A DNA stretch of 30,639 nt from DASQPR01 sp035713725 (GTDB taxonomy: Bacteria; Actinomycetota; Actinomycetes; Mycobacteriales; Micromonosporaceae), in contig DASTMZ010000038.1 of the NCBI GenBank assembly GCA_035713725.1, positions 1-30,639 on the forward strand. The letters run 5' to 3'. The number at the start of each line of letters is the position of its first letter. Within the stretch, counting starts at the first letter, position 1. Positions 8,607-16,634 of the stretch are shown piece after piece. Made by a program: the position numbers and the translations under genes. The notes under the pieces were generated by a model. That model was given only the letters and a program-made list of their open reading frames with translations, ran no database searches and was not told where the DNA came from.

Positions 8607-8626
8607 CCGCTCAGTTCTAGCCGCTC
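8599..8626 (+). repeat. Perfect 14-bp tandem repeat spanning a stop codon
   Basis: AGTTCTAGCCGCTC occurs twice head to tail (8599-8612 and 8613-8626) and a third copy begins (AGT). The first copy contains the response-regulator stop TAG at 8604-8606. The unit is not a multiple of three, so the copied TAG falls in another frame. Confidence 0.9.
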
Positions 8627-8636
8627 AGTCCAACCA

Positions 8637-9785
8637 CTACGGCACGCGCCGCTCCAGCAGTCGTGTCATGCGTGCCGCCTGCTGATCCCAGCGCCACTCC
8701 GCCTCGGTCCACGCCCGGCCGGCGGCGCCCATCCGCGCGGCCCCGTCACGGTCGGTCAGTAGCTCCACGAGCCGCTTGGTGAGCGTGTCCACGTCACGGC
8801 CACCGACCACGTACCCGGTCTGGCCGTCGACGACGGCATCCGGCGCGCCGCCGGAGTCGCCCGCCACGACGGGTTTGCCGCTGGCCGACGCCTCCAGATA
8901 AACGATGCCGAGTCCCTCAACGTCGAGGCCATCCATCTTGAGAAACGCGCCCCGGGTCCGGCACGGCATCGCATACACGTCGCCAGCCGCGTAATACTCA
9001 GGCAGTTCCTCGTAGCGGGCCGATCCGGTGAACACGATGTGCTCGCCGACGCCCGAGTCGCGTGCCATCGCCTTGAGCCGACCGCGGTAGGGGCCACCGC
9101 TGGCAATCAGCAGCGCAGCGTCCGGCACCTGCCGCCGTACCTCCGGGAACGCTCGGATCAGCGTGTCCTGCCCCTTGCGCGGCACGAGTCGCGAAACGCA
9201 GACGACGACCGGCCGCTCGCCGAGCCCGTACCGGGTGCGCACCGCCGTTCCGTCCACGTCTGGACGGAACGCGTCGACGTCCACGCCCGGCGCGAGGTGG
9301 CGCAACGCAGCGCGGGGCTCGATGAGTGGGGCGAGCCGGGCGCGTTGATAGCCACTCAGGTAGGTCACCACGTCGACACCGCGAGCGATTCGTTTGAGTG
9401 CGGCCCGCCCGCCCGGCAGCGCAGCCCACCCGACCTCGTGGCCGTGCGTCTGCGCCACCGCCCACTCGATGCCGGCGCGCTTGCGCAGTCCGTCGGCGAG
9501 CAATGCCAACGGTGCCGCCGCGCCGAACCACACCGTGTCGCAGCCGTGCTCGCGCGCGATCCGGGCGGCTCGGCGGGCCACCGTCGGCGTCGGCAGAAGC
9601 ACCGTGGTGTCCTCCCGGATGACCGGGAACGGTTGTGCCGCATCGAATTCTTCGAAGCCGCGCCATCGCGAGCAGTAGACGACCACCGAGCCGGGTGGCT
9701 GGCGGACCGCGAGGTTGTGCACGAACTGTTGAATGCCGCCCGGTCGGGGCGGAAAGTCGTTCGTGACAAGCAACGTCTTGGTCAC
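8637..9785 (-). CDS. pimB: PimB-like GT4 mannosyltransferase (phosphatidylinositol mannosides)
   Basis: The 382-residue product is a GT-B fold GT4 glycosyltransferase. The N-terminal half has the glycine loop FPPRPGGIQQF (Gly16/17) and QTHGHE (His114/116). The C-terminal half has CVSRLVPRKGQDTLI with Arg203 and Lys204 at the nucleotide-sugar site, the EX7E motif (Glu290, Glu298) and the following ASGKPVVAGDSGGAPD donor-binding loop. These features and its place beside the acyl-CoA synthetase/SRPBCC region match PimB' (Rv2188c), which adds the second mannose to phosphatidylinositol monomannoside from GDP-mannose at the cytoplasmic membrane face. The start is GTG at 9785, 16 nt after the M48 stop. 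Another lipid-linked mannosyl acceptor is possible. Confidence 0.85.
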   Translation of the reverse strand: MTKTLLVTNDFPPRPGGIQQFVHNLAVRQPPGSVVVYCSRWRGFEEFDAAQPFPVIREDTTVLLPTPTVARRAARIAREHGCDTVWFGAAAPLALLADGLRKRAGIEWAVAQTHGHEVGWAALPGGRAALKRIARGVDVVTYLSGYQRARLAPLIEPRAALRHLAPGVDVDAFRPDVDGTAVRTRYGLGERPVVVCVSRLVPRKGQDTLIRAFPEVRRQVPDAALLIASGGPYRGRLKAMARDSGVGEHIVFTGSARYEELPEYYAAGDVYAMPCRTRGAFLKMDGLDVEGLGIVYLEASASGKPVVAGDSGGAPDAVVDGQTGYVVGGRDVDTLTKRLVELLTDRDGAARMGAAGRAWTEAEWRWDQQAARMTRLLERRVP

Positions 9786-9811
9786 GCCGGCGAACCCTTC
9801 GTCACGCCGGT
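9781..9811 (-). repeat. 11-bp repeat pairing a stop codon with a start codon
   Basis: On the minus strand GCCGGCGTGAC covers the pimB GTG start, and a near copy (CCGGCGTGAC) occurs exactly 20 nt upstream, where its TGA is the M48 protease stop. GAAGGGTTC lies between and supplies the likely pimB ribosome-binding site. The repeat is short and could be chance. Confidence 0.45.
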
Positions 9812-11076
9812 ACGCCCGACGCGTCCGCGTCTCGACCGAACACGCGGGCCGCCGCGATCCGTTGCACGGTGGTCGGGTGGCTCGCGAACATGACGTACTC
9901 GAACCGGCTCGGGTCGACGTTGGCGAGGTTGGCTTCAGCGAGCCGCGCTTGCATGCGCCCGAATGTCTCGGCGTCCCGGGTCAGCGCGAGCGCGTGGGCG
10001 TCGGCGCGCGCCTCGACGCGGCGGGACAGCAGATTCTGCAACGGCATGCTGGCCAGGCCCGCGACGGCCGCGATCGCCATCAGCAATGCGAGCGCACGCG
10101 GATCACCGATGTCCGGCGCGCCGGCGCCACGTACCAACGCGGTCCATCCGCCGACGACGTACACCGCGACCACGCCGGCTGCCGTACCGAGTGCGCCGAC
10201 CGCCGTACCCGTGACCACGTCCCGGTCCTTGGCGTGCCCGAGTTCGTGCGCGACGACGCTGGTGACCTCCGCCTCGGTAGCGCGATCGAGCAGCGTGTCA
10301 TACACCACGATGCGACGGGTGGCGCCGAACCCGGAGACGTACGCGTTGACCGCCTTGGTACGCCGGGACGCGTCGGCGACGAGTACGTCCCGCACCGGTA
10401 CGGCGTCCCGCGCGGCGAGCGCCAGCAACTCCGTACGCAATGCCGAGTCGCCCATCGGCGTGAACTTGTTGAAGATCGGTTCGATGACGACGGGTACCAC
10501 GAAGGACAGCAGGACGACGAGCGATGCCGCGCCGATCGCGGCCCACGCCCACCACGTACTTGGCGCCGCTCGTACCACCGCGAAGAACCCGGCGAGCGCG
10601 AGACCACCGAGCACGATCGACACCGCGTAGCCCTTCAGCACGTCCACCGCCCAGCCACGCCAACCTTGCGTCGCCAGACCGTAGGCACGCGACACGCGAT
10701 GGCGCCACGCCGCGAACGGCAGCGTCGCGACCGACGACGCGAGGATAAGCGCGAGTCCACCAAGGATGCCGTCGGCGTACCAGCCGCCGCCCGCGATCGA
10801 CCCGGCCGCCGTCACGACGTGTGAGCCGGCGGTCGTCAGCCCGAGCGCAAGCAGCAGGCCGACCGACACCACGATCGACCCATAGCTCGCTGGGCGTCGC
10901 GCCGCCGCGAATGCTCGGCCGCGCGCCACCTGGTCGGCCGGAAGTTCGTCGAGTGCGGCCAGTTGGTCCGCGCGCGTCGGCGGCCCCACTCGCCGCGGCA
11001 CCGTGCCGGCGATCAATGCGCCGAACGCAGCCGCCAGCAGGCCGAGCACGACGCCGGCCCAGTCGCGGGAACTCAC
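9802..11076 (-). CDS. M48-family membrane zinc metalloprotease
   Basis: The 424-residue protein carries the gluzincin motif HELGH (277-281) and the third zinc ligand in EARADAHAL (Glu355), so the active site is intact. It has hydrophobic segments at about 5-25, 65-95, 105-125, 148-170 and 178-200 before the catalytic domain, and two more at 290-312 and 328-345. This topology matches Ste24/CAAX-prenyl-protease-like M48A enzymes rather than the shorter HtpX. It probably degrades or processes membrane proteins; the substrate is unknown. The GTG start at 11076 lies 17 nt after the NYN-gene stop, and TACGCT lies 7 nt upstream of it, so both read-through from the NYN gene and a leaderless promoter are possible. 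Its TGA is 16 nt from the pimB start. Confidence 0.9.
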   Translation of the reverse strand: MSSRDWAGVVLGLLAAAFGALIAGTVPRRVGPPTRADQLAALDELPADQVARGRAFAAARRPASYGSIVVSVGLLLALGLTTAGSHVVTAAGSIAGGGWYADGILGGLALILASSVATLPFAAWRHRVSRAYGLATQGWRGWAVDVLKGYAVSIVLGGLALAGFFAVVRAAPSTWWAWAAIGAASLVVLLSFVVPVVIEPIFNKFTPMGDSALRTELLALAARDAVPVRDVLVADASRRTKAVNAYVSGFGATRRIVVYDTLLDRATEAEVTSVVAHELGHAKDRDVVTGTAVGALGTAAGVVAVYVVGGWTALVRGAGAPDIGDPRALALLMAIAAVAGLASMPLQNLLSRRVEARADAHALALTRDAETFGRMQARLAEANLANVDPSRFEYVMFASHPTTVQRIAAARVFGRDADASGVPA

Positions 11077-11083
11077 GCGGGCT

Positions 11084-11089
11084 AGCGTA
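11084..11089 (-). promoter_or_regulatory. Possible -10 box before M48 gene
   Basis: TACGCT (minus strand) ends 7 nt before the GTG at 11076, the spacing seen at the other putative leaderless starts here. It lies in the 17-nt gap after the NYN gene, so it may be fortuitous. Confidence 0.3.
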
Positions 11090-11093
11090 GCGA

Positions 11094-12590
11094 CTAGCCC
11101 CGGTTCATGCGCCGCAGCAGCGTCTCGGACGGCAGCGGGTAGGCGCCGTGCCGACGAACGCCGTCCGCGACCTCGCGATCGGTGGATATCACGATCACCG
11201 GTCGACCGGCCGGTTCGGCGCGCACCAGCCGCCTGATGAGTTCGTCGGCGAGCTCGCCCTTGCGGGAGAACAGCACTCGTACGCCCCGTGGCGCCGACGG
11301 CAGGCCGACCATCCGCTCGGCGCCGTCGAACACGACGGTCACCTCCACGCCGGTCTGCGCCGCGATGCCGCCCATCGCCGCGACCAGACGGTTGCGCTGT
11401 TGTTCGAGCGAGATGTCGGCGAATCCGGTCTTCGTCACGTTGTAGCCATCGATGATGAGGTGCGCACGCGGCAACGACAGCAGCTGATCCAGCCGCGCCG
11501 GATCACTCGCGTTCAGCGCACGGCTCGCCGGATCCTTGGCACCCGGACGGTCGGCGAATTCGTCGGCGATCGCGTCGGCCGGCAGCACCTGCGCCGGCTC
11601 GAGCGCGAGCTCGCGACGCAGTCCGCTGGCCGCCTGCCCGATCGTCTCCAGCAACAGCCACAGCCGGGCGTCGTCGACCTGCCGGGCACGGCTCGCCGCG
11701 GCGCGCGTCGCACCGGCCGCGTCCTCGGCGTCAGACAGTCGGGTGCGCAGCCGGCGTACCTCGGCTTCGTGATCGGCGGCGGTGCGGGTGATCCGCCCGC
11801 GCTCGATGGACAGCAATTCGGCGGCACGTCGCTCGCGCGAGGTTGCCTCGCGCAGCTCGCGGACGGCCGCCCGATATTCGTCGCGCATCGCCGTCAGCTC
11901 CTCGCGCAGCCGCCCGGCCTCGGCGCGCAACTTGTCCGCCTCGACCCTGGCAACCGCACGCTCGTGCTCGGCGCGCGCGGCGCGCGCCTCGATCTCGCGC
12001 ACCCGCGACGCGGCGGAGGCCAGATCGGCGTCGGCACGCAGCGACTCGGCGGCCGACGCGACGAGGTCGAGCCAGCCGGCCGGTCGCGACAGGTAGGCAA
12101 GCGCGGCCACGTCGACCGGATCGGCGGCCGCCGGCAACTCGCTGGCCTCGATCGCGCTGCCCAGCTCGCCGGCATCCTCGAGCGCCTTGGCCGCGACGCG
12201 CTGGCGGAACAGCGGGTCGGTGGCGATCTGCGCGGAGATCGCGACGCCGCCGAGACGCGCACGCCGATTCGGCGCGAACCGCGCGACGCGGCGCAATGGC
12301 ACCGGCACCTCGGCGACGGGCAGCCCAGCCATCGCGGCTGCCACGAGCGCGATGACCCGCGTCCGCACCGCCTCAGGCAGAGTCGGCTCGGCCGCCGGGT
12401 CGCTTGACGCAACTCCGCCGCGGTCGCTGTCGGTGTCGCCCGCCGACGGACCTCCCGCCTCCAGGCCGGCCTCCGACGGACCTCCCGCGGACGGACCGCT
12501 TGACGACGACGGCGCCGCCGACTCCGTGACGGCATCAGGCTGCACCCGGTCCCCAGCCGGGTTGCGGGCGTCGCCAACCTGATCAGACAT
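11094..12590 (-). CDS. NYN/PIN-like ribonuclease-domain protein with coiled coil
   Basis: The 498-residue protein ends in a NYN (YacP-like) domain from about residue 376. LIIDGYN supplies Asp381 and Asn384, VVFDG supplies Asp422, ELADELI supplies Asp449 and VISTDREV supplies Asp471, giving the four acidic residues expected of a metal-dependent RNase. Before it lies a long Ala/Arg/Glu-rich coiled coil at about 190-300, a helical region at 70-180, and a disordered Ser/Gly/Pro-rich N-terminus (1-65) with short repeats of GGPS type. In Bacillus the related Rae1/YacP acts on ribosome-associated mRNA; an RNA-processing role here is inferred. The ATG at 12590 has no Shine-Dalgarno, and a weak -10 (GACACT) lies 6 nt upstream. 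It is first in the unit NYN, M48, pimB. Confidence 0.85.
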   Translation of the reverse strand: MSDQVGDARNPAGDRVQPDAVTESAAPSSSSGPSAGGPSEAGLEAGGPSAGDTDSDRGGVASSDPAAEPTLPEAVRTRVIALVAAAMAGLPVAEVPVPLRRVARFAPNRRARLGGVAISAQIATDPLFRQRVAAKALEDAGELGSAIEASELPAAADPVDVAALAYLSRPAGWLDLVASAAESLRADADLASAASRVREIEARAARAEHERAVARVEADKLRAEAGRLREELTAMRDEYRAAVRELREATSRERRAAELLSIERGRITRTAADHEAEVRRLRTRLSDAEDAAGATRAAASRARQVDDARLWLLLETIGQAASGLRRELALEPAQVLPADAIADEFADRPGAKDPASRALNASDPARLDQLLSLPRAHLIIDGYNVTKTGFADISLEQQRNRLVAAMGGIAAQTGVEVTVVFDGAERMVGLPSAPRGVRVLFSRKGELADELIRRLVRAEPAGRPVIVISTDREVADGVRRHGAYPLPSETLLRRMNRG

Positions 12591-12619
12591 GCGCCAAGTG
12601 TCGCACCGGACGAGCCATT

Positions 12620-12648
12620 TTGACGTGGGGTATCTCGCCGGCCATGAT
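12620..12648 (+). promoter_or_regulatory. Possible promoter for exonuclease/GIY-YIG gene
   Basis: TTGACG (12620-12625) is followed after exactly 17 bp by CATGAT (12643-12648), in the divergent gap upstream of the exonuclease gene. The -35 is good and the -10 only matches 4 of 6. It predicts a leader of about 100 nt for a start at 12758. Confidence 0.35.
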
Positions 12649-12757
12649 CAACTTGCGCCGGTCGCCGGCCGAAACGACGGGTCACGGCGGCCGCACCGCC
12701 GGAAATTACGGCGTGTCACGACGGGGAAGTGTCGGAGGTGATGCGTACGGTGCCGGC

Positions 12758-14548
12758 GTGGCGCTGGCGGAGCAAATTCCGGGTTTGGCACGAAATCCCG
12801 CGCTGCTCCCCCGCACCGAGGTCCGGCCGGCCGCGCACTTCGTCCAGCAGACGTTCGACGCGCTGCTCGACGATCCGCTCGCCGTGTCGCTGCGGCAGAC
12901 CACGTTTGTCGTGGTCGACCTCGAAACGACCGGCGGCCTGCCGGCGGACTGCGGCATCACGGAGATCGGCGCAGTTCGCTCGTGCGGCGGTGAAGAACTG
13001 GGCGAGTTCGGCACGCTGGTAAATCCCGGCCAGCCTGTGCCGCCGTTCGTCACGGTACTCACCGGCATCACGGAAGCGATGGTGGCGCCGGCGCCGCGAC
13101 TCGAGGAGGCACTGCCCGCGTTTCTCGAGTTCGCGCACGGCGCCGTGTGGGTCGCGCACAACGCGTCCTACGACGTCGGATTCCTGAAGGCGGCGTGCGC
13201 GAAGTTCGGCTATCCGTGGCCACGGCCGAAGGTGCTCGACACAGTAGCGATCGCACGGCGCGCGCTGACCGCGGACGAGGTGCCCAACCGACGGCTTGCC
13301 ACGCTCGCGACGTTTTTCGGCACGCGTACGCCGAGCCACCGCGCCCTCGACGACGCCCGCGCCACCATCGACGTGCTGCACGCGCTGTTCGGCCGGCTCG
13401 GCAGCTTCGGCGTGTTCACGCTCGGTGACGCAATCGAATTCCAGAAGGCGGTCACCGAGACCCAACGGCGCAAGCGACATCTTGCCGGTGGCCTGCCGAA
13501 CACGACCGGGGTCTACGTGTTCCGCGCCGCCGACGACCGGCCGCTCTACGTCGGTGTCTCGAAGACGATTGCGACCCGCGTCAAGTCCTACTTCACCGCC
13601 GCCGAGAAGCGTGCCCGGATCTCGGAGATGCTCGGCGCCGCGGTGCGCGTCGACGCCATCGAATGCGCGCACTCGCTGGAGGCCGAGGTACGCGAGCTGC
13701 GGCTGATCGCGGCGCACAAGCCGCCGTACAACCGGCGGTCGAAGTTCCCGGAACGCACGCACTGGCTCAAGCTCACCGACGAGCCGTACCCACGATTGTC
13801 CGTAGTGCGCCGCGTGGTCGACGACCGCGCGACTTATCTCGGGCCGTTCCCCACACCGCGTTCGGCGAGCCTGGCCGCCGACGCGATCCACGTCGCACTG
13901 CCGCTTCGGCCGTGCGCACTGCGGCTGTCGCTGCGCACCACGGTTGCCGCGTGCGCACTGGCCGAATTGCGGCGGTGCACCGCGCCGTGCGAGCACCGTG
14001 TCTCGGTCGGCGACTACACAGTGGCCGCGGTGGATCCGCTGCGAACCGCCGCGATCGCGGACATCTCGCCGTTGATCGAGAGGCTGATGGCCCGCATCGG
14101 CACGCTGTCCGGCGCGCACCGCTACGAGGAGGCGGGCGCGCTGCGTAACCGGCTCGCAGTGTTGCTCCGCGCGACCATTCGCATGCAACGGCTGCACTCG
14201 CTCACCCGGATCGCCGAACTCGTCGCGGCGCGGCCGGCCGACGGCGGTGGCTGGGAATTCGCGGTGATCCGCTACGGCCGGCTGGCCGGCGCGGCAACGT
14301 CGCCGCCACGGATCCATCCCGGCCCGACCATCGCCTCCGTGGTCGCGGCCGCCGAGACGGTACGCCGGGCAGCCGGCCCGACACCGGCGGCATCCGCCGA
14401 GGAGACCGAGCGCATCCTCGCGTGGCTCGAACGGCCAGACGCGAGACTCGTGTCCGCGTCCGAGGGCTGGGCCCTGCCCGCCGGCGGTGCGGCTCGTTAC
14501 ACACCGTTATTGCGTCAGGCGGAAAGCCCCATCGGGCACGTTATGTAA
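12758..14548 (+). CDS. DEDDh exonuclease fused to GIY-YIG (UvrC-like) nuclease
   Basis: The 596-residue protein joins two nuclease modules. Residues 48-215 are a DnaQ-like 3'-5' exonuclease with the full DEDDh set: VVDLETTG (Asp54, Glu56), HNASYDVGFL (Asp139) and SHRALDDA (His194, Asp199). Residues 247-330 are a GIY-YIG domain with GVYVFR, LYVGVS, an Arg near 274 and Glu313 in the LIAAHKPPYN block that corresponds to UvrC. Beyond this are four cysteines (386, 399, 407, 411) and a UVR-like helix pair at about 438-470, both UvrC features, but no RNase H/EndoV nuclease domain. Position and architecture match Rv2191. The start is uncertain: GTG 12758 fits usual homologue length but has poor SD spacing, and GTG 12713 is an alternative. 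A DNA repair role is inferred. Confidence 0.88.
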   Translation: MALAEQIPGLARNPALLPRTEVRPAAHFVQQTFDALLDDPLAVSLRQTTFVVVDLETTGGLPADCGITEIGAVRSCGGEELGEFGTLVNPGQPVPPFVTVLTGITEAMVAPAPRLEEALPAFLEFAHGAVWVAHNASYDVGFLKAACAKFGYPWPRPKVLDTVAIARRALTADEVPNRRLATLATFFGTRTPSHRALDDARATIDVLHALFGRLGSFGVFTLGDAIEFQKAVTETQRRKRHLAGGLPNTTGVYVFRAADDRPLYVGVSKTIATRVKSYFTAAEKRARISEMLGAAVRVDAIECAHSLEAEVRELRLIAAHKPPYNRRSKFPERTHWLKLTDEPYPRLSVVRRVVDDRATYLGPFPTPRSASLAADAIHVALPLRPCALRLSLRTTVAACALAELRRCTAPCEHRVSVGDYTVAAVDPLRTAAIADISPLIERLMARIGTLSGAHRYEEAGALRNRLAVLLRATIRMQRLHSLTRIAELVAARPADGGGWEFAVIRYGRLAGAATSPPRIHPGPTIASVVAAAETVRRAAGPTPAASAEETERILAWLERPDARLVSASEGWALPAGGAARYTPLLRQAESPIGHVM

Positions 14549-14752
14549 CTCGTCCATTCGGACCGAGATAACCGTCCCCAAGTGGGGCACTCACGTCATT
14601 AGGCTAAGAACACACCACGCGTACCAACGACAGCGGTCGATCCGTGTCGGCGATGTTCTGCGTCCACCGCCGATCGGAGGCCGGCTCGCCGCCGACCGAG
14701 CCCCGGGAGGTGCCCGACGGATCTCAACGCCTCGCCGTCGCCGGCCCCGCCG

Positions 14753-16576
14753 ATGCTCGCGCCCGTGCCACGGCACGCCGGCCTCGACACCGAGTTGCCC
14801 GAACGCGTGCTCGATCGATGGCACCCGCGCCGCTGGCAGCTGCATCTGCCGTTCGGCGAGACCGACGATCCGGTAGCCGAACTCATCCGCAGCCACCGCC
14901 GCATGCATCCACGTGGCGACGCGCGAGCCATCCGCACTGCCTACGAGAAGGCCGCCGAGATGCATCGCGGCCAGCTGCGCAAGACCGGCGACGCGTTCAT
15001 CACGCATCCGCTCGCGGTCGCCGAGATCCTCGCCGATCTCGGCATGGACACCACAACGTTGGTGGCCGCGCTGCTGCACGACACCGTCGAGGACACCAGC
15101 TACACGCTTCCGGCGCTGGCCACCGACTTCGGCTCAGCGGTCGCGTTGCTCGTGGACGGCGTGACGAAGTTCGACAGCGCGTTCTTCGGCGAGACCGCCG
15201 AGGTCGAGACCGTCCGGAAGATGGTCGTGATGGCCGGGCAGGACGTCCGCGTGCTGATCATCAAGCTCGCCGACCGGCTGCACAACATGCGTACCATCGA
15301 CGCCCGGTCGCCGGCGTCCCGCATCCGCATCGCACAGGCGACGCTCGACGTGCTCGTCCCGCTGGCTGACCGGCTCGGCATCCAGGTGCTCAAGCGTGCG
15401 CTCGAGGACACCGTGCTCTATGCGCTGGAGCCGGACGCGTTCGCCGAGATCGACAAGCATGTGCGCAACCGGCCGGGGTTCGTGCGCACCGTCGACCGGG
15501 CGATCGCTGGCGCGCGAAAGGCGCTCACCGCGGCTCGGATCGATGCCCTGGTCGGGCCGCGACCCCGGCACTACTACTCGATCTGGCGCGACACGCTGGC
15601 CGGCGGCGTACCGGTCGACCACGACCTGCCACGCATCGTTGTGGTGATCGACGGCCCGGCCAACGAGTGCTACCCGGCGCTCGGTGCGCTGCACGCCCGC
15701 TGGCGTCCGGTGCCCGGCCGCTTCAAGGACTTCATCGCCACGCCGAAGGACAACCGCTACCAGTCGCTGCACACCACCGTGGTCGGGCCGGGACAGCAGC
15801 CGGTCGAGATCCTGCTTCGCACCGAGGCGATGCACCACGTGGCGGAGTTCGGGATCGCGGCCAACTTCCGCGATCCGCAGACCGGCCGGCCGGGCCGGCC
15901 CACCGCGCCGGAGCAACTCGCGTGGCTGCGCCGCGTCGCCGACTGGCAGCAAACCGTCGACGACGCCGCGAAGTTCCTCGACGCGCTGCGATGCGAGATC
16001 GGATACACGCAGATCCGCGTGTTCACGACCACCGGCGACGCGGTGTCGTTGCCGGAAGGGGCGACACCGGTCGACTTCGCGTACACCGTCGATGCGAGCC
16101 TCGGCAACGCGTGCATCGGCGCGTCCATCAACGGCCGACTCGCGCCGCTGTCGTCCGCTCTGGATGACGGTGACGTCGTGGACATCATCACGCGTGGCCC
16201 GGCCGAGCGCGCACGACTGGCACGGACCCACGTCGACGAATCCTCCGCTGCCGCCACCGAAGGCGCCGGCCCGGCGCGTGAGTGGCTCGACTTCGTACGG
16301 TCTCCGCAGGCCCGACTCGAGATCACGAAGTGGTTCTCCGCGCAGACCGAGACGGTGGCCACCGTGGAACAGCGCATGAAGCTCGGGCGCGGCGCCATCG
16401 CGCTGGCATTGCGTACCCAGGGGCGTCGCCTCACGAACGAGCGTCCGCTGCGCGACCTCGCCGTCGAGCTTGGATACCCGGACATCGGCGCGCTGCTCGT
16501 CGCGGTCGCCGACCATCGCCTCGCGGCCGCGGAGGTCGCCGACCGACTCGTGGCATTCGTGGACCGGCCGGCCTGA
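14753..16576 (+). CDS. RelA/SpoT homologue with altered synthetase domain, no ACT
   Basis: The 607-residue product has an N-terminal HD hydrolase domain with every expected motif: FITHPLAVA (His85), HDTVED (His109, Asp110, Glu113, Asp114) and KLADRLHNMRT (Asn178). It should therefore be able to hydrolyse (p)ppGpp. The synthetase domain keeps RFKDFIATPK (323-332), YQSLH and Glu352 in VEILLRT, but the DxxAxR-type segment is contracted to DHDLPRIVVV (289-298), the G-loop glycine is Arg335 and the usual GIAAHW is GIAANF. A TGS domain follows (about 420-480) and the C-terminus ends in a helical region without the ACT domain, against roughly 730-790 residues for a full Rel. I read this as a secondary, possibly hydrolase-biased RSH. 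The ATG at 14753 has no clear ribosome-binding site. Confidence 0.88.
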   Translation: MLAPVPRHAGLDTELPERVLDRWHPRRWQLHLPFGETDDPVAELIRSHRRMHPRGDARAIRTAYEKAAEMHRGQLRKTGDAFITHPLAVAEILADLGMDTTTLVAALLHDTVEDTSYTLPALATDFGSAVALLVDGVTKFDSAFFGETAEVETVRKMVVMAGQDVRVLIIKLADRLHNMRTIDARSPASRIRIAQATLDVLVPLADRLGIQVLKRALEDTVLYALEPDAFAEIDKHVRNRPGFVRTVDRAIAGARKALTAARIDALVGPRPRHYYSIWRDTLAGGVPVDHDLPRIVVVIDGPANECYPALGALHARWRPVPGRFKDFIATPKDNRYQSLHTTVVGPGQQPVEILLRTEAMHHVAEFGIAANFRDPQTGRPGRPTAPEQLAWLRRVADWQQTVDDAAKFLDALRCEIGYTQIRVFTTTGDAVSLPEGATPVDFAYTVDASLGNACIGASINGRLAPLSSALDDGDVVDIITRGPAERARLARTHVDESSAAATEGAGPAREWLDFVRSPQARLEITKWFSAQTETVATVEQRMKLGRGAIALALRTQGRRLTNERPLRDLAVELGYPDIGALLVAVADHRLAAAEVADRLVAFVDRPA

Positions 16577-16620
16577 GCGTGTTGCCGCGCATCCCGTGCG
16601 CACGGCCGGGTTGCGGCGGC

Positions 16621-16626
16621 TAGGGT
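16621..16626 (+). promoter_or_regulatory. Predicted -10 box, near-leaderless Nudix promoter
   Basis: TAGGGT ends 8 nt before the Nudix ATG at 16635 with no Shine-Dalgarno between. The same hexamer precedes the S9 peptidase start. No -35 is recognisable. Confidence 0.45.
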
Positions 16627-16634
16627 CTTGGCAC

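Noticed and set aside
12716..14317. 533-codon minus-strand reading frame opposite the exonuclease/GIY-YIG gene
   Set aside because: The plus-strand protein has complete nuclease motifs; the antisense product has none.
14549..14752. Longest gap between genes (204 bp) examined for a hidden gene or RNA
   Set aside because: Only a 4-bp CCCC/GGGG hairpin at 14576-14587 and a weak TAGGCT were seen; no convincing ORF, tRNA or terminator.
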